Shown here one piece after another: positions 52,947 to 61,309 of a stretch of 64,000 bases of DNA. The stretch comes from Veronia pacifica. Lineage in GTDB: Bacteria > Pseudomonadota > Gammaproteobacteria > Enterobacterales > Vibrionaceae. Numbering within the stretch: position 1 is the first letter of the stretch; every line of letters starts with the position of its first letter. A model generated the notes under the pieces. That model was not told where the DNA came from and did not search any database. It saw nothing but the letters and a program-made list of their open reading frames with translations. The translations under genes and the position numbers were made by a program. The stretch lies in assembly GCF_001707825.1 (NCBI RefSeq), contig NZ_LYBM01000001.1, positions 124,001 to 188,000 of the forward strand. Reading direction: 5' to 3'.

Positions 52947-54485
52947 ATGACTGAATTATCAGACAATGCCGTTTATACTTCACAGATAAAATTAACAGAC
53001 TCAATAAACTATACAGATGGATACATCCTTAACTCTGATAATTGGGCAAATTATGTCGTAGGCGCTATTACTGCAATAAGACATGTGGGTAGCGCATTGT
53101 CTAATAATAAAGTATTCAGTGGACAGTTGGCACATGAGCTAAATCATTCAATAAATACTATCGACCTTGAACAACCACTACCCAATATGGATGCGGCACT
53201 AGAAGAAGTAAATTCACTTTATCTCAGCAATGCTGTTTATTTTCAAAATCCAAAATATGTTGCTCATTTGAATTGTGCAGTAGCCTATCCAGGGGTGATT
53301 GCAGAGCAAATTTTAACTGCGGTGAATTCATCATTAGATACCTATGATGGGAGCGGTGCTGGTACGCTAATAGAACAAAAGATTATAGATTGGACTGCTG
53401 ATAAAATCGGTTTTTCTCACAACGCAGATGGTGTATTTACCAGCGGTGGTAGTCAGTCTAATTTGATGGCATTACTTCTAGCTCGTGACAATTTTGCGCT
53501 CACTAGTCTAAATGAATCTATTAAAGATGTTGGCATAACCGATAATTGTCGAAGATTTAAGATATTCACATCAAGTGTTTGTCATTTTACGATAAAAAAA
53601 TCGGCTGCAATTTTAGGATTAGGCTTCGATTCAGTCATATCAATTCCAGTAGATAGCAACTTCAAAATGGACCTTCATGAGCTGGAAAGAAGTATTGAAA
53701 AGACGATAGAAGAGGGCGGCATTCCTATTTGTATAGTTGGTACTGCAGGTACGACAGATTATGGTAGTGTCGATCCGCTTGATGGTATTGCTCCAATTTG
53801 TAAAAAGTATGATATGTGGTTTCATGTCGATGCTGCATATGGCTGCGGATTATTAGTCAGTCAGAAACACAAGGAAAAACTAAACGGAATATCGCATGCT
53901 GACTCTGTTACTGTCGACTATCACAAATCCTTTTTACAGCCGACAAGCTGCAGTGCATTTTATGTAAAAGATAGACAGAAACTTTCATTATTGACCTATC
54001 ATGCAGAATATTTAAATCCTCTTCAAAATGATACAGAGAAAACACCAAATCTAGTAGACAAGAGTCTCCAGACAACAAGGCGTTTCGATGCTTTAAAACT
54101 TTGGCTGACACTGCGTGTTATGGGAAGTGAAAATATTGGTAAAGTTTTCGACTCCGCCATCGAACTCGCAGGTGATGTTTACGAATTACTTATGGGTGAT
54201 GATGAGTTTGAGGTTATTCACTCTCCAGAGACCAGTGCAGTTGTTTTCCGATATTTTAATAAAAAATACTCCAATGAGAAGTTGAATAAGATTAATTACA
54301 GTATCAAGGAACATTGTTTCTATGCCGGAAACTGCGCGATTGCAAGTACTAAATTCAAAGGTATTCAATATCTTAAGTTTACAATCCTAAATCCTACAAC
54401 AACTTATGAAGACATTGTTGAAATTCTTTCAGAGATTAAATCTCATGCTTATCTGATTCAATCACAGAAAGAATATATGGATTAA
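52947..54485 (+). CDS. PLP-dependent amino acid decarboxylase (siderophore)
   Basis: About 512-residue group II PLP decarboxylase of the DesA/DfoJ/BibA type, expected to make the diamine (cadaverine from lysine, or putrescine from ornithine) for a hydroxamate siderophore. The PLP lysine is Lys327 in VDYHKSFLQPTSC; other marks are GVFTSGGSQSNLMALLLARD and GTAGTTDYGSVDPLDGIA...WFHVDAAYGCG. The frame starts at TTG 52935, but ATG 52947 is preferred. It precedes the N-hydroxylase by 4 bp, in an operon. Strongly AT-rich coding sequence. Confidence 0.9.
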   Translation: MTELSDNAVYTSQIKLTDSINYTDGYILNSDNWANYVVGAITAIRHVGSALSNNKVFSGQLAHELNHSINTIDLEQPLPNMDAALEEVNSLYLSNAVYFQNPKYVAHLNCAVAYPGVIAEQILTAVNSSLDTYDGSGAGTLIEQKIIDWTADKIGFSHNADGVFTSGGSQSNLMALLLARDNFALTSLNESIKDVGITDNCRRFKIFTSSVCHFTIKKSAAILGLGFDSVISIPVDSNFKMDLHELERSIEKTIEEGGIPICIVGTAGTTDYGSVDPLDGIAPICKKYDMWFHVDAAYGCGLLVSQKHKEKLNGISHADSVTVDYHKSFLQPTSCSAFYVKDRQKLSLLTYHAEYLNPLQNDTEKTPNLVDKSLQTTRRFDALKLWLTLRVMGSENIGKVFDSAIELAGDVYELLMGDDEFEVIHSPETSAVVFRYFNKKYSNEKLNKINYSIKEHCFYAGNCAIASTKFKGIQYLKFTILNPTTTYEDIVEILSEIKSHAYLIQSQKEYMD

Positions 54486-54489
54486 TGTT

Positions 54490-55788
54490 ATGAAAAATAG
54501 ATATGATTTTATTGCTATAGGCCTAGGACCTTTTAATTTAAGTTTAGCTTGTTTAACAGAGCCAGTGAGTGACCTTAAAGGTTTATTCCTGGAGAAAAAA
54601 ACTGAATTTAATTGGCATCCTGGACTCATGATAGATGGTGTCAACTTACAAACACCGTTTCTGTCAGATCTTGTTACACTTGCTGACCCAACGAGTTCTT
54701 ACAGTTTTTTAAACTATGCCAAAAGTAAAGGTAAGCTATATAGGTTCTATATTAAAGAAGACTTTTTCCTATTAAGAAAAGAATATAATCAATATTGCCA
54801 ATGGGCCACAAGTCAACTTGTAAATATCATATTTGATCGTGAAGTGATAGATATTAAATTCTGTTCAGAAAGTTCGCTTTACCATGTTATTTCAAAGAGT
54901 AGTTCGGGTGAGAAATTAGAATACTATACAGAACGTATTATTCTTGGTACTGGACCGCAACCAAATTTAACAGAAGCTATTGACTCAAACGCAACTAACA
55001 TTATTCACTCAGGACAGTACCTTAATCAAAAACAAAAGCTAATAGAGTCTAATGATATTGTGATCGTTGGATCTGGGCAGAGTGCAGCTGAAATATATTA
55101 TGATTTGTTATCATCAATTAGAAATTATAATTATCATCTAACATGGGTTACTCGCGCGGAGAGATTTTTCCCACTTGAGTTAACTAAATTAACATTAGAG
55201 ATGACTTCTCCAGACTATATTGATTATTTTTATTCCTTAACCCAAGACAAAAAAGATGAGTTGATCTGTCAACAAAAATCACTCTATAAAGGAATAAACA
55301 GCTCACTGGTTAATCAAATATATGACTTACTGTATGAATTAAGTCTTGATGGTGATGTGCCTACACGCCTACTGACTAATAGTGAGCTGGTTTCACAATC
55401 ATCTTCATCGCTCAGTTTTAAACAAAATGAAGTTGAAAAAACATTTTCCCTATCGTTTGATCAACTCATTATGGCAACAGGTTTCCACTACAAAACGCCT
55501 GACTTCCTCCGGTCCATAATGAGTGAATTAAATCTTGATGAAAATAAACGTTTCAATGTGTCAAGGGATTACACCATCAACGATAACCGTTCTATTTTTG
55601 TCCAAAATGCAGAATTACATACACATGGATTTTGTGCCCCAGATCTTGGTATGGCTTGTTATCGAAACAGTAAAATAATTAATCAGATGGTTGGTTATGA
55701 GTACTATTCAGTAGAGAAAAAAGTACCGTTTCAGGAATTTTCTGCAGATGAGACAGGCTTTGAATCAAACAAAGGTTTCAACTTATGA
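54490..55788 (+). CDS. Amine/lysine N-hydroxylase (siderophore)
   Basis: 432-residue FAD/NADPH-dependent N-monooxygenase of the IucD/DesB/DfoA/BibB family, producing N-hydroxydiamine for the hydroxamate groups. FAD site GLGPFNLSLA (11-20), NADPH site IVGSGQSAAEIYYDL (about 193-208), and LIMATGFHYKTPDF near 330. Coupled to the next gene (ATGA, 55785). The substrate (cadaverine, putrescine or other diamine) is inferred from the decarboxylase beside it. Confidence 0.9.
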   Translation: MKNRYDFIAIGLGPFNLSLACLTEPVSDLKGLFLEKKTEFNWHPGLMIDGVNLQTPFLSDLVTLADPTSSYSFLNYAKSKGKLYRFYIKEDFFLLRKEYNQYCQWATSQLVNIIFDREVIDIKFCSESSLYHVISKSSSGEKLEYYTERIILGTGPQPNLTEAIDSNATNIIHSGQYLNQKQKLIESNDIVIVGSGQSAAEIYYDLLSSIRNYNYHLTWVTRAERFFPLELTKLTLEMTSPDYIDYFYSLTQDKKDELICQQKSLYKGINSSLVNQIYDLLYELSLDGDVPTRLLTNSELVSQSSSSLSFKQNEVEKTFSLSFDQLIMATGFHYKTPDFLRSIMSELNLDENKRFNVSRDYTINDNRSIFVQNAELHTHGFCAPDLGMACYRNSKIINQMVGYEYYSVEKKVPFQEFSADETGFESNKGFNL

Positions 55789-57008
55789 GGCCGACTTTAA
55801 AGCAGTGTTTAATTCTATTAACACTTATATCCGTAGTGTGTGACACCATAATGCTACCTTTCTATCCAATATTTTTTTTACAACGTTTCGGGATAGACAG
55901 TGGTTATCACGTTGGTGCATACCTTGCAGTACTGTGTTTTGTCGTTATGGTTTCATTTCCATTTTGGGCAAAATTAGCCAAACGTTATCACGAAATTCAT
56001 ATTTGGATTTTCACCCAGATTATTGCAGCAGCGTTAGGTATTGCGTGCTATTACAGTACGTCAATCGAATGGCTGTGGATAGTATCGATGACAAAGATGG
56101 TATTCAAAGCCAGCTATCTACTTATTTATCCCTATGCGCTCAGATTAGAGGAGAAAGATGCTCATTTAGGTATTGTCGGTCTCTTTGCAGTATTAATGCA
56201 TTTTGGCGGTATCGGAGGCGCAATTTTAGGCGGTGTATTAATAGATGTTACTGAAGCGCATAACATCTATTTAATTATGTCTTTGGGTGATGTCATTCAG
56301 GTCTTAATCTGCATATATCTCAGTATTAAACTCAATCTTGAGTGGAAACAGCTTCCTTACGAAGAACATGTTCCATCAAGAAAGAAAATACCGACGTTTA
56401 TTTTCACTTTGGGTCTCGTTTCGCTCATTGTGTATTTCTGTGAGTTTCTCGCAAGACCGTATTTTACGCTCTACTGGCAGCAGATCAGTCAATCTGAAAG
56501 TACGCTCATTGCCGGGCTTGTTTATGCTGTTCCTGCTTGGATGGCTTTGTTTGGCTTACTTGTGAGCCATGGTCGATGGACATCAAAGCTCAATGCTCAG
56601 CAACAAATAACAGCAGCGCTTTTAGCGGCGGCAGTAGGTTTATGTCTTCAAGCGATAGCCGACTGGTATGTAGTATTAGCTGGCCGTATTTTATTTGGAT
56701 ACGCGTTATTCATCATTACGGTGAAACTAGAGGTGATGCTGTTCTCTCTAAGTGAACCCGCTCACTATGCTGAAGATTTCTCAAAAATTCACTTCCTTCA
56801 AAGCACTGGGATTATAGGAGCTTCAGTCCTTATTGGCTCGTTAGTTAGCGAGCAGGACTTTAGTATGCCTTTCGTCTTTGCTGCCGGCGGAATGGTAATC
56901 ACTTGTCTGCTATTTATTATCTTCTTTATTTTTAAACAGACCAACGATTCGGCGACAAACGACAGCCACGTTTCTTCAATTACCCGTTCAGATACAGAGA
57001 TTCACTGA
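55785..57008 (+). CDS. MFS transporter, probable siderophore exporter
   Basis: 407-residue 12-helix major facilitator superfamily protein (VCDTIMLPFYPIFFLQRFG near the start; LARPYFTLYWQQISQS in the middle). Its overlap with the N-hydroxylase and position before the synthetase suggest it exports the finished siderophore. Fewer base-composition shifts than the upstream genes. Confidence 0.85.
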   Translation: MRPTLKQCLILLTLISVVCDTIMLPFYPIFFLQRFGIDSGYHVGAYLAVLCFVVMVSFPFWAKLAKRYHEIHIWIFTQIIAAALGIACYYSTSIEWLWIVSMTKMVFKASYLLIYPYALRLEEKDAHLGIVGLFAVLMHFGGIGGAILGGVLIDVTEAHNIYLIMSLGDVIQVLICIYLSIKLNLEWKQLPYEEHVPSRKKIPTFIFTLGLVSLIVYFCEFLARPYFTLYWQQISQSESTLIAGLVYAVPAWMALFGLLVSHGRWTSKLNAQQQITAALLAAAVGLCLQAIADWYVVLAGRILFGYALFIITVKLEVMLFSLSEPAHYAEDFSKIHFLQSTGIIGASVLIGSLVSEQDFSMPFVFAAGGMVITCLLFIIFFIFKQTNDSATNDSHVSSITRSDTEIH

Positions 57009-57009
57009 T

Positions 57010-59403
57010 ATGAAAATTATTGAGCAAACCAGTATAAAACACGATCTTTTGGGTGATATTAGCTTTGTTCTTTATAACCCACAGCAACATCTTTCAGTAA
57101 TACACGAATGGGTAACACAGCCCTATGCCGTATTTTGGGGAATGAATGGATACGAACTGAATGATACTGAGACGTTTTATGCGCGCATTATGGATAACCC
57201 GCATGAGACAACGTTGCTGGGATTCGTTGACAACAAACCTGCGTTTCTGATTGAAGTCTATGATGTGGCGCATCATGAATGCTCAGAGCATTTCACTGTT
57301 GAACAAGGCGATATTGGCATTCATATTCTCTTGTCGCCTAACAGGCTGTCAATTCGTGGCTTTAGTCACGCTGTTATGTCGGCATCTATGGAGCTACTGT
57401 TCGACCAATTCGGTGCAAAGCGAGTGATTGTAGAGCCTGACATTAATAATCACAAAATACACATGCTGAACTTATCTGTTGGTTTTGAGCATCTTAAAGT
57501 CATCGAGCTTTCAGACAAGACGGCTTTATTGGGTGTTCTTACCGCTGATAACTATACCCACAGTAAATCATTCCGCTCAGGGCTACACAGTTCTACTCAG
57601 CTGTTAAATAAAGGCCAATTGACCGAAGCATTCAGTCATCATCTGACAGAACAACACTGGCAAAGGGCGAATAAGCAACTTGTCATAAAAATGATCACTG
57701 AGTACAGCCACGAGCGCCTTATTACTCCATCGAAAGTCAGTGAACATGGCTATCTGTTAACGGATAGTACTGAATCAGTCAGATATGTATTTGACGCTAA
57801 CGCACTACCGCTGAATCACTTGATGATTGAGCCTGAAACACTCAAAAAGGAGAAAGAGGCTGACGAGGCTCATCAAATCGATGCACTTGCATTTGTATTA
57901 GAATTCGCAGACGCACTTGGTTTGGCCGGTGATCGCCTTGCGACTTACCTTGAAGAGATCACCAGTACGCTGAGTGCTGAGTGTTACAAACTGTCTAAAC
58001 CTGCATTTACTGCAGATCAGTTAGCCCATCAAGCGTTCCAGACCATTGAATCTGAAATGACCCACGGGCACCCATGCTTTATCGCCAATAATGGGCGCAT
58101 AGGATTCAATGCAAGTGACTATCACAAATACACCCCAGAGGCAGCAACCCCAATACAGATAGTATGGCTGGCGGCTGAGAAGTCGCAGACGTTATTTAAA
58201 TCTATCGATGGTGTTGAATATGAGTCACTGATTGAATCGCAACTTGATCTGAGTGAGCGGCATTTTTTCTCCAACACATTGAGAGATCGTGGCCTGTCAC
58301 CCGATAATTACTACTTCATGCCAGTACACCCGTGGCAATGGGAAAATAAGTTTATCCACCTGTTCGGTAGGGAAATTGCCAGCGATGTTTTGGTGTGTCT
58401 TGGCAGTGGTTTCAACAAATTTCTTCCTCAGCAATCTATTCGCACATTCTTTAATTTAACCAAACCTGAAAACCACTATGTAAAAGTCGCATTGTCTATT
58501 CGAAATATGGGCTTCATGCGCGGCTTATCAGCAAAATATATGGAGGCGACGCCGGCTATCAACCAGTGGGTATACGACTTGGTGCGTTCTGACAACACAT
58601 TGCAAAGCTTACACTTTGTCCCGTTACGTGAAATTGCCACCCTAGGTTTCAGTGGTACCTATTTTGAAAATGAGCAGTTGGGTGACACGCCTTACAGGAA
58701 AATGACGGCTGCGCTGTGGCGTGAGAATCCAACGAAGCAAGTTGCCTCCCCACATTGTCTGGCTACGATGACGAGTCTTCTGCACTTAGATAAGGAGGGT
58801 AAGTCCTATCTGGTTGCTAAGATTGCTGCCTCAGGCCTTAGCACTGAAAAATGGTTAACTGCTTATTTTACCGCCTATCTTACGCCGCTGATCCATTGTT
58901 TCTATAAGTACAAACTGGTGTTTATGCCTCATGGTGAGAATCTGATTCTGAAGTTTGATAACCATGTTCCTGTCGGCGTGTTTATGAAGGATATAGGAGA
59001 GGAAATATGTGTTCTGAACACTACAGAAAACCTCACTGAAGAAATCATGCGGGTCGCCATTACGATGCCGGAGGAAGAGGAACTTTTATCTATTTTCACT
59101 GATGTTTTTGATTGTTTCTTCCGCTATATGATGGCAATTTTGACTGACGAGGTTAACTTTTCTGCGTCCTCTTTCTGGCAAATTATCGCCACAGTCATAA
59201 GAGATTATCAGGCCTCTCACCCTGAGTTGAACGACAGGTTCAGCGCTTATGATATCTTTGACGACGACTTTGCGCTGTCGTGTCTCAATCGCCTACAACT
59301 CGCTGATAATAAACAAATGGTTGACCTCAGCGACCCTTCCGCCAATTTGCAATTTTGTGGGCGATTAGAAAATCCAATTTCACCTTACCGGCGTTCGTCG
59401 TGA
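57010..59403 (+). CDS. Acyltransferase-IucA/IucC siderophore synthetase fusion
   Basis: 797-residue bifunctional enzyme. Residues 1-175 are a DesC/IucB-like acyl-CoA acyltransferase (VTQPYAVFWGMNGYE, EQGDIGIHILLSP, KRVIVEPDINN) that acylates the N-hydroxydiamine with, for example, succinyl-CoA. Residues about 220-790 form an NIS synthetase domain of the IucA/IucC family (HPWQW at 440-444, SIRTFFNLTKPENHYVKVAL, FMPHGENLILKFDN). The same domain order is known in BibC (bisucaberin) and DfoC (desferrioxamine), so this enzyme likely assembles a cyclic or linear bis/tris-hydroxamate. It is in the operon, with the next gene overlapping its stop. Confidence 0.92.
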   Translation: MKIIEQTSIKHDLLGDISFVLYNPQQHLSVIHEWVTQPYAVFWGMNGYELNDTETFYARIMDNPHETTLLGFVDNKPAFLIEVYDVAHHECSEHFTVEQGDIGIHILLSPNRLSIRGFSHAVMSASMELLFDQFGAKRVIVEPDINNHKIHMLNLSVGFEHLKVIELSDKTALLGVLTADNYTHSKSFRSGLHSSTQLLNKGQLTEAFSHHLTEQHWQRANKQLVIKMITEYSHERLITPSKVSEHGYLLTDSTESVRYVFDANALPLNHLMIEPETLKKEKEADEAHQIDALAFVLEFADALGLAGDRLATYLEEITSTLSAECYKLSKPAFTADQLAHQAFQTIESEMTHGHPCFIANNGRIGFNASDYHKYTPEAATPIQIVWLAAEKSQTLFKSIDGVEYESLIESQLDLSERHFFSNTLRDRGLSPDNYYFMPVHPWQWENKFIHLFGREIASDVLVCLGSGFNKFLPQQSIRTFFNLTKPENHYVKVALSIRNMGFMRGLSAKYMEATPAINQWVYDLVRSDNTLQSLHFVPLREIATLGFSGTYFENEQLGDTPYRKMTAALWRENPTKQVASPHCLATMTSLLHLDKEGKSYLVAKIAASGLSTEKWLTAYFTAYLTPLIHCFYKYKLVFMPHGENLILKFDNHVPVGVFMKDIGEEICVLNTTENLTEEIMRVAITMPEEEELLSIFTDVFDCFFRYMMAILTDEVNFSASSFWQIIATVIRDYQASHPELNDRFSAYDIFDDDFALSCLNRLQLADNKQMVDLSDPSANLQFCGRLENPISPYRRSS

Positions 59404-60089
59404 AAAATGAAAACGATACATGTGGCAGAGCATTGTTGTCAGGTTTATCTCGTTATCCTGAAATAGCTTTCGTGGATGCAGAACAAGCTGATTTCAATTA
59501 CGAAACTGATGAGTGTGCAGACCTTTATCAGGCCCTTCGAATCAACCAGCCTGATGCGTCTCGCTCATATCTTGCCGTCAATTTTTGGCGGCAACTGATT
59601 TGGCAACCGATCTACTTGAACGTTGCCAGTTGTTATCACTATCAGGCAAGCATAAACGTCGATCAGTTTAGTCAAAGACGTATGCAGCACAGACTGTACG
59701 GGATACACCTTGAGGCATGCGAACAGCACGAAAAACAAGATACTGCTGTCCAAGCAAGCCTGAATGCGATCGCACAATGTTTGTCTCAATGTTTTGTCCG
59801 TCTCAGGCAGTGCTGTCATTTATCTGAAGGACAATCCCACCGTATTGCCGCCGATATGGTTGCTCATGCTCTACTCGGTGTATCAGGTCTTGAGCGGTCA
59901 TTGCTCCATGACGCACTGCTCTCATGGCAGAGGGCACTCTTTAACAATACACCCACGTCATACGTTACCGAAGAAAACCACCTAAGGGTCAAACTTGCCA
60001 GTTGCTGCCTGCATCTACAGGTAGACCCTGAAAATCCTTGCTTTTCCTGTCCAAAATCACTCTCAAGGAGGAAACAAAATGTCATCTAA
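59400..60089 (+). CDS. FhuF-like ferric-siderophore reductase
   Basis: About 229-residue protein of the siderophore-iron reductase (FhuF-like) family. The C terminus carries the [2Fe-2S] motif CC-X10-C-X2-C (ASCCLHLQVDPENPCFSCPKS), which is diagnostic. It would reduce Fe3+ from the internalised siderophore. The start is uncertain: GTG at 59400 overlaps the synthetase stop (GTGA) and is preferred, though the frame opens from TTG 59355. Confidence 0.88.
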   Translation: MKNENDTCGRALLSGLSRYPEIAFVDAEQADFNYETDECADLYQALRINQPDASRSYLAVNFWRQLIWQPIYLNVASCYHYQASINVDQFSQRRMQHRLYGIHLEACEQHEKQDTAVQASLNAIAQCLSQCFVRLRQCCHLSEGQSHRIAADMVAHALLGVSGLERSLLHDALLSWQRALFNNTPTSYVTEENHLRVKLASCCLHLQVDPENPCFSCPKSLSRRKQNVI

Positions 60090-61161
60090 TCGAGTTCAAT
60101 CTATCGATGGAATCAGGGGGATCAGTGTTCTGTGTATGATATGCGTTCATACAATGTGGATGTATGCTGATATACCTACCCAATCGGACACAATATTCGG
60201 CCATGTTGTCCACTTTATCGGAAAAGGCACCGCAGCTTTTCTCTTCACCATGGGTGTGTCACTGCTGCTCTCAAGACACCAGTCTATGAAAGATAACGTG
60301 CTACGTGGTGTCATTATCCTCGCGCTTGGCTACTCGATGAATGTTCTCAAGTTCGCGCTGCCAATAGAGGTCGGCGTCATGCCGGATGCATTTGTTGCCG
60401 CTTATGGCTGGGAAAGGCCGCTGGATTTTGCCCAGTACCGTTATCTCGTCCTCACGGGTGATATTCTACAAATGGCGGGTTTTGCGCTCATCGTTCTCGG
60501 TGTGGTGATGCAACTGGTTAAACATGCCTGGCAATATTTGGCGCTTGCGGTCATCGTTGCGGCGGTATCACGTCCTCTGAGCGGTTGGACACCGGGTATA
60601 GATGGTTTAGATTATTTCTTTAAGGTGCTTTGGGGCGATACTTATCATATTTATTTTCCTCTGTTCCCGTGGATTAGCTGTATCTTAGTGGGACTCTTTC
60701 TGGGTAAACGTTACACCGAGAATAAAGATCTCGATAAATTCCATCATGAATGTTTAGTCATGGGGCTGATACTTGCGCCATTGGGCGGTGGCCTCATGTA
60801 TTGGGACTTCGATTACCACTTCAATAATTTCTTCCATTTGGGCTTTGGTGGTATCACTTATCTCATTGGTTTTAATTTATTTTTGGTATGGATGATGTTC
60901 AAGGCGCGCAACTGGTGGATTGTTAAGGTCTTTATGCCTCTGTTCACTTATTGCTCACGACATGTCACCAGCTTATATCTGCTACAGTGGGTTCTTATTT
61001 GTTGGGGTATGGGGATCATCGGATTCCGAACCATGGATCAGCTGCAGACACTCTCACTGATGCCTGTTGTTCTATTAATCACACTATTTTCACATTACAG
61101 CTTTATGTGGCTGAAAACCCGTTTTACAGATAACCAACAACAAGCATCGGAAGCTAAATAG
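60079..61161 (+). CDS. Membrane acyltransferase, HGSNAT-like, in the siderophore operon
   Basis: 360-residue integral membrane protein with about 8-10 hydrophobic helices. N-terminal IDGIRGISVLCMICVHTMWM and following membrane layout fit the heparan-alpha-glucosaminide N-acetyltransferase-like / acyltransferase family (DUF1624). It overlaps the end of the reductase gene by 11 bp, so is co-expressed. Inferred role: acylating a free amine or other group on the siderophore at the inner membrane, or modifying an envelope component; no relative in known hydroxamate operons is recalled. Confidence 0.7.
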   Translation: MSSNRVQSIDGIRGISVLCMICVHTMWMYADIPTQSDTIFGHVVHFIGKGTAAFLFTMGVSLLLSRHQSMKDNVLRGVIILALGYSMNVLKFALPIEVGVMPDAFVAAYGWERPLDFAQYRYLVLTGDILQMAGFALIVLGVVMQLVKHAWQYLALAVIVAAVSRPLSGWTPGIDGLDYFFKVLWGDTYHIYFPLFPWISCILVGLFLGKRYTENKDLDKFHHECLVMGLILAPLGGGLMYWDFDYHFNNFFHLGFGGITYLIGFNLFLVWMMFKARNWWIVKVFMPLFTYCSRHVTSLYLLQWVLICWGMGIIGFRTMDQLQTLSLMPVVLLITLFSHYSFMWLKTRFTDNQQQASEAK

Positions 61162-61203
61162 TCATTTAAATAGGTTTTCGGAAACCATGGTTCACACATA
61201 ATC

Positions 61204-61232
61204 AAAAGCCAGTCATTTATTGACTGGCTTTT
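61204..61232. terminator. Bidirectional terminator between the siderophore operon and fhuB
   Basis: A perfect 12-bp stem AAAAGCCAGTCA/TGACTGGCTTTT with loop TTTAT. It is flanked by T runs on the plus strand, and by the A run that gives Us on the minus strand, suiting convergent genes. Confidence 0.88.
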
Positions 61233-61279
61233 TTCTGCCGTGTCACCGCCCAATCTTTCTATTCGTCATCTACGGAACA

Positions 61280-61291
61280 ATGATCAAGACG
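61280..61291 (+). repeat. Isolated ATGATCAAG iteron-like site
   Basis: ATGATCAAGACG, matching the first nine bases of several oriII 12-mers, in the short gap before fhuB. Possibly chance. Confidence 0.3.
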
Positions 61292-61309
61292 ATATCATTG
61301 ATAACCGAC

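Noticed and set aside
59355-59399. Earlier TTG start for the FhuF-like gene
   Set aside because: It would overlap the synthetase gene by 49 bp and adds residues unlike the family. GTG 59400 overlapping the stop codon fits coupled translation better.
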